A DNA stretch of 11,348 nucleotides from Gammaproteobacteria bacterium (lineage in GTDB: Bacteria > Pseudomonadota > Gammaproteobacteria > Pseudomonadales > Azotimanducaceae). Both the position numbers and the translations under genes were made by a program. Positions 6,387-11,348 of this stretch are shown here, piece by piece. Location: assembly GCA_028821035.1 (NCBI GenBank), contig JAPPHP010000254.1, forward strand, positions 1 through 11,348, written 5' to 3'. Below the pieces are notes generated by a model. It was not told the origin of the DNA, did not search any database, and worked only from the letters and a program-made list of their open reading frames with translations. Numbering within the stretch: position 1 is the first letter of the stretch; every line of letters begins with the position of its first letter.

Positions 6387-6416
6387 TTCTTTACCGGCGT
6401 CCGCCAGAGTCTCGCC

Positions 6417-8198
6417 GTGAGTCTGCAGTACACGATCGCCATCATCGGTGGCGGTGCCTCGGGAGTCGCGCTGGCGGCCAGGATGGTCGAGGCGCTGCCC
6501 GTCGGCCCAAGCACCGCCGACCTCTCCGTCGCCCTGTTCGACGCCGGCGGCGCCCGCGGCGGCAACGCCTATGCCGCCGACCTGCCGACCAACCTCATGA
6601 ACACGACCTGCGGCGCGATCGACCGCGCCTACGGTAGCGCCTTCGGCTTCCTGCGGTGGGCTCGACAGAACCAGGGCAAGTGGCAACCGCACGTGGACCA
6701 GGCCAATCTCGAGTCCGGCACCTACCTGCCGCGCCCCGTCGTGGGGACGTACCTCCGCGACCTGCTGCAGCACGCCAGGCAGGAGGGTGCGGAACGTGGC
6801 CTCGAACTCCATCTCATCGAGGACGAGGTCGTCGACATCGGCCCGGGCGGCGGACCCGACCCGGGTTACCGACTGTTCACCCGCTCCGGAGCGCGCTACG
6901 AGGCCCGCTACGTGTACCTCGCCCTGGGACACCTCCCCGCCCGGAAGACCGAGGAGTATCAACACGACGAGTGCTACCACCACACCGCGTACCCCGTCCG
7001 CAACCTGGCGGAGAGGGTCCCGAGCGAGGCAACGGTCGGGGTGATCGGCACCCGTCTCAGCGCGATCGACGTGGCCCTCGGTCTCGCCGCGACCGGACAC
7101 AAAGGCAAGATCCACTGCCTGTCCCGCGGCGGCCGGCTTCCCGCCGTGCGCGCCGACCAGGGCCGCTACCAGTTCCAGGAACTGGAACGCGAGGACCTCC
7201 AGCGGAGGCTTTCGCGACCCAGGGCCAAGCTGCGTCTGTCCGACGTGGCGACGATGCTCGGCAGCGAGATCGAGCACGCCGAGGGCCGGGCCGTCGAACT
7301 CGGCGACATCGTGAACGCGTACCGGTCACCCATCGAGTACTACGAGCACGAAATCAGCCTGGCCAAGGGCCGCGCGCGGCCCTGGCAGGCCGTCCTGTAT
7401 GCAACCAACCGCAACATCGACCTGCTGTGGCATCACCTCGAGGAGGACGACAAGCGGTTACTGATGTCGGAATGGTTGAACGACTGGCTGACCTATCGCG
7501 CCTCGATTCCGCGAGAGAACGCGGAGCGCATCCTGCTCCTGATGCGGTCCGGGCAGTTGACGGTTCGGAGTGGGGCCCGCAGTTTCCGCCACGACCCCGG
7601 CGCCGGCGCGTTTCGCATCGCCTTCGGCGACGACACGACCCTGGAAGTGGAACACCTCGTGGCCGCGACCGGCTCGGCCAGCCGTATCGAGGATGCCGAC
7701 AGTGCCCTAGTGCGGAACCTGCTTGCCAGGGGGCTCGTCGTGCCGCACCGGCACGGCGGGATCGACTGCGTCTTCGAGACCGGGAAGGTGATCCCGCGCG
7801 AGGGCGCCGCACCGGACGACGGCCGCCTGTTCGCCCTGGGCCCCATCACGAGTGGCGTGTACTTCTTCACGACGGCCCTTGAGATCATCGAGCGCCAGGC
7901 GTCCCAACGCTGCAACGACCTCGCGTTCATGCTCGGCGTGGAGTGGCTCGAACGCCCCGAGGCCGAGGCGTGGGTGGACGCCCGCCAGGCGGAGTTCATC
8001 CGCGACGGCGACGCCGCCGCGACGCCCCCGGACCCGGGGCCGGACCTTCTCCAACGCCTGGTGGCGAACGACCAGACGGACCTGATCGACTTCGGGCAAC
8101 TGCGGCTCCTGAACGATCAGATCAGGTCGGAGGACTTCGACGCCAGCCAGGCGCCGTCCCAGGAAGCCGGCGAGGAAGCCGACGGCGCGTCTATCTGA
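6417..8198 (+). CDS. FAD/NAD(P)-binding oxidoreductase, YdhS-like family
   Basis: This 593-residue flavoprotein opens with the FAD-binding fold YTIAIIGGGASGVALA (GGGASG at residues 11-16). The GNAYAADLPTNLMNT stretch (49-63) is typical of the FAD-NAD(P)-binding family that includes E. coli YdhS. A second dinucleotide site, GVIGTRLSAIDVA (208-220), would bind NAD(P)H. AATGS (416-420) and the C-terminal FAD-site strand LFALGPITSG (471-480) complete the fold. No signal peptide is seen, so it is cytoplasmic. The GTG start precedes the first beta strand by only a few residues, as usual for this fold; the Shine-Dalgarno is weak. The gene is divergent from the cytochrome gene and its last eight bases overlap the convergent acyl-CoA ligase gene. 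Substrates of this family are mostly unknown; related folds include N-hydroxylases and ferredoxin-type reductases. A monooxygenase role is possible but not shown. Confidence 0.82.
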   Translation: MSLQYTIAIIGGGASGVALAARMVEALPVGPSTADLSVALFDAGGARGGNAYAADLPTNLMNTTCGAIDRAYGSAFGFLRWARQNQGKWQPHVDQANLESGTYLPRPVVGTYLRDLLQHARQEGAERGLELHLIEDEVVDIGPGGGPDPGYRLFTRSGARYEARYVYLALGHLPARKTEEYQHDECYHHTAYPVRNLAERVPSEATVGVIGTRLSAIDVALGLAATGHKGKIHCLSRGGRLPAVRADQGRYQFQELEREDLQRRLSRPRAKLRLSDVATMLGSEIEHAEGRAVELGDIVNAYRSPIEYYEHEISLAKGRARPWQAVLYATNRNIDLLWHHLEEDDKRLLMSEWLNDWLTYRASIPRENAERILLLMRSGQLTVRSGARSFRHDPGAGAFRIAFGDDTTLEVEHLVAATGSASRIEDADSALVRNLLARGLVVPHRHGGIDCVFETGKVIPREGAAPDDGRLFALGPITSGVYFFTTALEIIERQASQRCNDLAFMLGVEWLERPEAEAWVDARQAEFIRDGDAAATPPDPGPDLLQRLVANDQTDLIDFGQLRLLNDQIRSEDFDASQAPSQEAGEEADGASI

Positions 8199-9837
8199 GC
8201 TCCGGAAGCCGGTAGCCGGCGGCCTCGAGGTCTGCGCGCACGGTCTTCTTGTCCATCTTGCCGGTGGCGGTCAGCGGGATCGAGTCCACGACGAGCACAT
8301 CGTCCGGCAGTTGCCACCGCGCGAAGCGCTCAAGGCAGTGCGCGCGCACCTCCTCGATACCCACCGTCGCGCCCTCCTCGAGCACCACCAGGGCGATCGG
8401 ACGTTCGTCCCACCTGGGATGGGGCTGAGCCACAACGCAGGCCTGGGCAACACCTCGGAGGGCGACGACGTGGTTCTCGAGATCCACCGAGGAGATCCAC
8501 TCGCCCCCACTGCGCACCAGGTCCTTCGCGCGGTCCGAGAGCACGAGGCACTCCCGCTCGTCGATCCTCCCTACGTCGCCGGTTACCAGCCAGTCGCCGC
8601 GAAAGCGGTCGGGCAGGGGATTCCGATAGTACTCGGAGCACACCCAGGGCCCCCGGACCAGGACATCGCCCATCGCCTCGCCGTCGTGGGGCAGGGGCCG
8701 GTGCTGGTCGTCGAAGATCCCCACCTCCAGCCCGGGCAGCGCCTGGCCGGCCTTGCCCACCTCCTCCAGGTACGCATCGGGCGCAACCCTCGAGTCTCCT
8801 TCGCCTGGACGCATGGTGCGACGCGAAAACGTGGCCAGGGGGCTCGTCTCCGTCATGCCCCACTCCTGGATCATTTCGACACCCAACGCCTCCCAGTACC
8901 AGCGCGCCAGGGATCCGGGCACCGCGGAACCGCCGCTGACGATGCGGGACAGACTCGACAGATCGAACCGGTTCGGCCGCTCCAGGCAGACTGTCCGCAA
9001 CCCTTGCCACACCGTGGGAACGCCGGCGGCCAGGTTGACCCGCTCGTCCGCCAGTAGCCGCCCGAGCCGTTCGGGATCCGTGAAACGATGCGGCATGACC
9101 TGCCTGCAGCCGAGCATCAGGGCAGCCCACGGAAGCCCCCAGCCCATCACGTGGAACATCGGAACCACGCCGCAGACCGTGTCGGTGGCCGAGAGGCTCA
9201 TGGCGTCCGTCAGGCACATGGCGATGGTGTGCAGATACTGCGAGCGGTGTTCGTACTCCACGCCCTTGGGGTGGCCGGTGGTGCCGCTCGTGTAGCACAG
9301 GCCGAGCGGCGCGGTCTCTTCGATCAGCGGCCACTCGAAGCCCGTCGGCCATGAAGCGATGAAGTCCTCGTAATCCGTGGCCCCGGGCAGTGCGGTCGAC
9401 CAGTCCTCGAACCCCTCTTCGGCGGCTACCACAACCGCCTCCACGTTCGGCAGCCGTCCCGCGAGCGGTGCAAGCCGCGGCAGGAGATCGGCATCCACGA
9501 TCAGCAACCTGCTTTCGGCATGGTTGATGACGTACTCGAGGTCCCGGCTGCCGAGCCGGATGTTCACGTTGTGCAGGACGGCGCCCATCCCCGCAATCGC
9601 GCAATAGGCCTCGAGGTGCCGCGCGCCGTTCCACATGAAGACGCCCACGCGGTCGCCAATCCCCACGCCGGCGTCGCGCAAACCGTGGGCGAGTCGATGG
9701 GCTCGCGCCAGCGTCTCCCGCAGGCTCTGTCGCCGCGTACCGTAGGCCGTAGCCGTGATGATGTCCGCCTCGGGAGCCAGGGCGGCGCCCCGCTCGATGA
9801 GGCGCGACATCAGCAGTGGTGTGCGTTGCATGCCCAT
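8191..9837 (-). CDS. Fatty-acyl-CoA ligase (AlkK/FadD-type AMP-binding enzyme)
   Basis: This 548-residue adenylate-forming enzyme would activate a fatty or aromatic acid with ATP and CoA. The P-loop-like YTSGTTGHPKG is at residues 182-192 and the VVPMFHVMGWGLPWA stretch (224-238) is characteristic of medium/long-chain ligases such as AlkK. QEWGMTETSP (324-333) is motif A5, TGD (419-421) is A7, DRAKDLVRSGGEWIS (435-449) is the hinge region, and the catalytic Lys527 is in TATGKMDKK. All key motifs are intact. The start at MGMQRTPLL fits the family N-terminus; MQRT six bases later is equally possible, and neither has a clear Shine-Dalgarno. The frame open to 9963 runs through the metR spacer and is not family-like. 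The gene is divergent from metR and convergent with the FAD gene. Chain length cannot be read. Confidence 0.9.
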   Translation of the reverse strand: MGMQRTPLLMSRLIERGAALAPEADIITATAYGTRRQSLRETLARAHRLAHGLRDAGVGIGDRVGVFMWNGARHLEAYCAIAGMGAVLHNVNIRLGSRDLEYVINHAESRLLIVDADLLPRLAPLAGRLPNVEAVVVAAEEGFEDWSTALPGATDYEDFIASWPTGFEWPLIEETAPLGLCYTSGTTGHPKGVEYEHRSQYLHTIAMCLTDAMSLSATDTVCGVVPMFHVMGWGLPWAALMLGCRQVMPHRFTDPERLGRLLADERVNLAAGVPTVWQGLRTVCLERPNRFDLSSLSRIVSGGSAVPGSLARWYWEALGVEMIQEWGMTETSPLATFSRRTMRPGEGDSRVAPDAYLEEVGKAGQALPGLEVGIFDDQHRPLPHDGEAMGDVLVRGPWVCSEYYRNPLPDRFRGDWLVTGDVGRIDERECLVLSDRAKDLVRSGGEWISSVDLENHVVALRGVAQACVVAQPHPRWDERPIALVVLEEGATVGIEEVRAHCLERFARWQLPDDVLVVDSIPLTATGKMDKKTVRADLEAAGYRLPELR

Positions 9838-9988
9838 GGGGGGTGCGCGCGGCGCGACAGACCTCGCGCAACGAAGGAACCGGATGATCTTATCCCGGCG
9901 GCGTTGGCCGTTCCCAGTTCCCACCCGGAGCCGGAGTCGACGCATCGGCGGCGGCCGGTCCACAATATGAAATCACTACCGATACCTA

Positions 9989-10000
9989 CACCATATGGTG
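9989..10000. promoter_or_regulatory. Perfect 12-base palindrome CACCATATGGTG before metR (candidate operator)
   Basis: CACCATATGGTG equals its own reverse complement. It ends one base before the metR Shine-Dalgarno and lies in an AT-richer patch (about 9962-10012) of an otherwise GC-rich window. Its position suits an operator for autoregulation of metR or control of the divergent ligase. It is not the classical MetR TGAA-N5-TTCA box. Confidence 0.4.
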
Positions 10001-10001
10001 A

Positions 10002-10005
10002 GAGG
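10002..10005 (+). promoter_or_regulatory. Ribosome binding site of metR
   Basis: GAGG within AGAGGA, five bases before the ATG at 10011, is a good Shine-Dalgarno and fixes the start. Confidence 0.6.
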
Positions 10006-10010
10006 ATTTC

Positions 10011-10964
10011 ATGAACCAGTTCGAGCTGCGCCACCTGAGGACCCTCGTCGCACTGCGTGACACCGGGAGCCTCGTCGAAGCCGCCGAACGCCTGTTTCTC
10101 ACGCAGTCCGCCCTGTCCCACCAACTGAAGGACCTCGAGACGCGCCTCGGCTGCACCCTGTTCATCCGCAAGACGCGTCCCGTCCGGTTCACCCCTGCCG
10201 GGAAGCGGCTGCTCGAGCTTGCCGAGGAGGTCCTGCCCCGGGTACGGGAGGCGTCGACCGACCTGGTCCGCTACGCGGAGGGCATGTCGGGCCGACTGTT
10301 CCTGGCGATCGAGTGTCATTCCTGCTTCGAGTGGCTCCTGCCGGCCATCAACGCCTTCCGCGAGGACTGGCCGGAGGTGGAACTGGACATCTCGGGCGGC
10401 TTCCACTTCGATCCGCTGCCGGCCCTCGCGCGCGGGGACCTCGACCTCGTCATCACCGCGGACCCCATCCCCGACGCCGCCCTGGCCTACGAGCCGCTCT
10501 TCGGCTACGAAGCGCAGCTCGCGCTCGCGGTGGACCATCCCCTGGCGTCCCGGGAGTGGATGGAGCCCCTGGACCTGGCCGGGGAGACACTGATCGTCTA
10601 TCCGGTCGACCGGTCCCGCATGGACGTGTTCACCAGCTTCCTGGACCCCGCCGGTATCGAGCCGCGCGGCACCCGGACCGCCGAGCTGACCACCATGATG
10701 GTGCAGCTCGTCGCGACGGGACGCGGCGTGGCCTGCCTGCCGAACTGGGCGCTCCACGAGTACACCGAACGCAGCTACGTCGTCGCGCGTTCCCTGGGCG
10801 AAGACGGCGTCTGGCCCAACTTGTACGCCGCCGTGCGGGCCGACGAACGCGACGTGCACTTCGTGGCGAGCTTCGTACGCACGGCGAAGGCCACCTGTTT
10901 CGAGCACCTGGTCGGCATCGTGCCGGCGGATGCCGACGTCGCCGACGCCGCCTCGAGACCCTGA
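10011..10964 (+). CDS. metR: LysR-family regulator MetR (methionine/homocysteine-responsive activator)
   Basis: This 317-residue LysR-type protein matches MetR throughout. The winged HTH occupies residues ~4-63, with LTQSALSHQLKDLETRLG (30-47) as the recognition region and FIRKTRPVRFTPAG following. The effector domain begins with RLFLAIECHSCFEWLLPA (95-112); the AIECHSC signature is characteristic of MetR. FDPLPAL (133-139), GDLDLVITAD (142-151) and a late LYAAVR segment also match. The length is close to the E. coli protein. MetR uses homocysteine as co-effector and activates metE, metH and related genes in enteric bacteria. No methionine-synthesis gene is in the window: the divergent neighbour is an acyl-CoA ligase and the convergent one a flavoprotein 16 bases away. 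Regulon control at a distance is likely; whether it regulates the ligase is open. Confidence 0.9.
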   Translation: MNQFELRHLRTLVALRDTGSLVEAAERLFLTQSALSHQLKDLETRLGCTLFIRKTRPVRFTPAGKRLLELAEEVLPRVREASTDLVRYAEGMSGRLFLAIECHSCFEWLLPAINAFREDWPEVELDISGGFHFDPLPALARGDLDLVITADPIPDAALAYEPLFGYEAQLALAVDHPLASREWMEPLDLAGETLIVYPVDRSRMDVFTSFLDPAGIEPRGTRTAELTTMMVQLVATGRGVACLPNWALHEYTERSYVVARSLGEDGVWPNLYAAVRADERDVHFVASFVRTAKATCFEHLVGIVPADADVADAASRP

Positions 10965-10980
10965 CCACTCCGCTTCCGCG

Positions 10981-11348
10981 TCAAGGCACCAGCACGGTCT
11001 CCGCCCACCCCGCCGGTTCGCGCCGGTACTGGCGGCGGTCATGCACGCCTCCGTCGCCGGCCAGGTCCAGCCGCTCGACGGTGACGGGGTCGAGGAAGTA
11101 CCCGGACGCCGTCTGCGGGGCCACCAATGGGTCGGGCAGGGATACCCGCTCGAGTGCGTCCAGCAACGCCGCCCTGCCATCCACGGTCGAACTCTGCGGA
11201 TGCCCCGCGTACAGCCAGTCCATCCGCTTCGGGACGTCGGGACGCATCTGCCAGGCGTTGTGCACCACCTCCGGAGGCATGCGTTCCAGCCCGCATTGCA
11301 GCCGATACTGCACGGTCACGCTCGGCAGGTAGCTGATCACCGCGACCG
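10981..11348 (-). CDS. Pyridoxamine 5'-phosphate oxidase-like flavoprotein, C-terminal part (5' end outside window)
   Basis: About 120 C-terminal residues are visible; the frame is open to the right edge, so the start lies beyond 11348. A GTG at 11340 could act as a start but would leave an incomplete fold. The order of features follows the PNPOx family: VQYRLQCGLERMP, then RPDVPKRMDWLYA, then PQSSTVDGRAALLDALE (the family's QS...SR.EL segment), then GYFLDPVTVERL, then VHDRRQYRR, and a terminal GW...LVP. In true PdxH the closing stretch is RLHDR with catalytic Arg and His; here His and Arg are kept but the preceding Arg-Leu is Gly-Val, and the Trp of the EFW motif is absent. It may be an Alr4036-type relative and not a genuine PdxH. 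FMN binding would be expected in the missing N-terminal part. Confidence 0.6.
   Translation of the reverse strand, partial: VAVISYLPSVTVQYRLQCGLERMPPEVVHNAWQMRPDVPKRMDWLYAGHPQSSTVDGRAALLDALERVSLPDPLVAPQTASGYFLDPVTVERLDLAGDGGVHDRRQYRREPAGWAETVLVP

Larger units (their letters stand above)
9967..10012. promoter_or_regulatory. Spaced inverted repeat ATGAAATC / GATTTCAT spanning the metR start
   Basis: ATGAAATC (9967-9974) and GATTTCAT (10005-10012) are exact inverse complements separated by 30 bases; the right arm includes the first bases of metR. The arms contain TGAA and TTCA, the half-sites of MetR boxes, but the spacing is much wider than the canonical box. They could be two half-sites or form a hairpin that masks the ribosome binding site. 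Confidence 0.3.

Noticed and set aside
9810..11180. Minus-strand frame of 456 codons across metR
   Set aside because: The opposite strand encodes a full MetR with a ribosome binding site; the antisense frame shows no domain.

Overview
The window is a very GC-rich stretch of bacterial chromosome, densely packed with genes on both strands. It is probably from a gammaproteobacterium or a close proteobacterial relative. That rests mainly on a clear MetR orthologue, a regulator typical of gamma- and betaproteobacteria, and on the general acyl-CoA-oriented gene content. No rRNA, tRNA, CRISPR array, insertion sequence or phage gene is visible. Species-level identity cannot be read from the sequence alone.

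Left part (1-2835): a biotin-dependent acyl-CoA carboxylase locus. A small stand-alone biotin carrier protein (1-222) and the carboxyltransferase subunit (702-2255) lie on the + strand. Between them, on the - strand, is a small ribbon-helix-helix DNA-binding protein (start at 448) that could regulate the locus. The biotin carboxylase subunit is not in the window and would be expected upstream. The carboxyltransferase is followed at once by a two-helix membrane protein (2261-2449) and a vicinal-oxygen-chelate (VOC) protein (2449-2835), with one shared base between the last two. These three form a tight operon.

Middle part (2775-6295, - strand): a patatin-like lipase (GTG start at 3671) and, upstream of it, a large exported protein (TTG start at 6295). 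The exported protein joins a YVTN-type beta-propeller to a di-heme cytochrome c peroxidase/MauG-like module and a C-terminal domain with an EF-hand-like loop. It is the most unusual protein in the window. Divergent from it is a YdhS-like FAD/NAD(P)-binding oxidoreductase (6417-8198, +).

Right part (8191-11348): a fatty-acyl-CoA ligase of the AlkK/FadD type (-), divergent from metR (+). A pyridoxamine-phosphate-oxidase-like flavoprotein (-) runs off the right edge. The 173-base metR/ligase spacer contains an AT-rich patch with a perfect 12-base palindrome just before the metR ribosome binding site.

Functional picture: acyl-CoA activation (ligase), acyl-CoA carboxylation (carrier and carboxyltransferase), lipid hydrolysis (patatin) and several redox proteins. 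Shared lipid/acyl-CoA metabolism is an inference from adjacency; only the carboxylase cluster is strongly supported as a functional unit.
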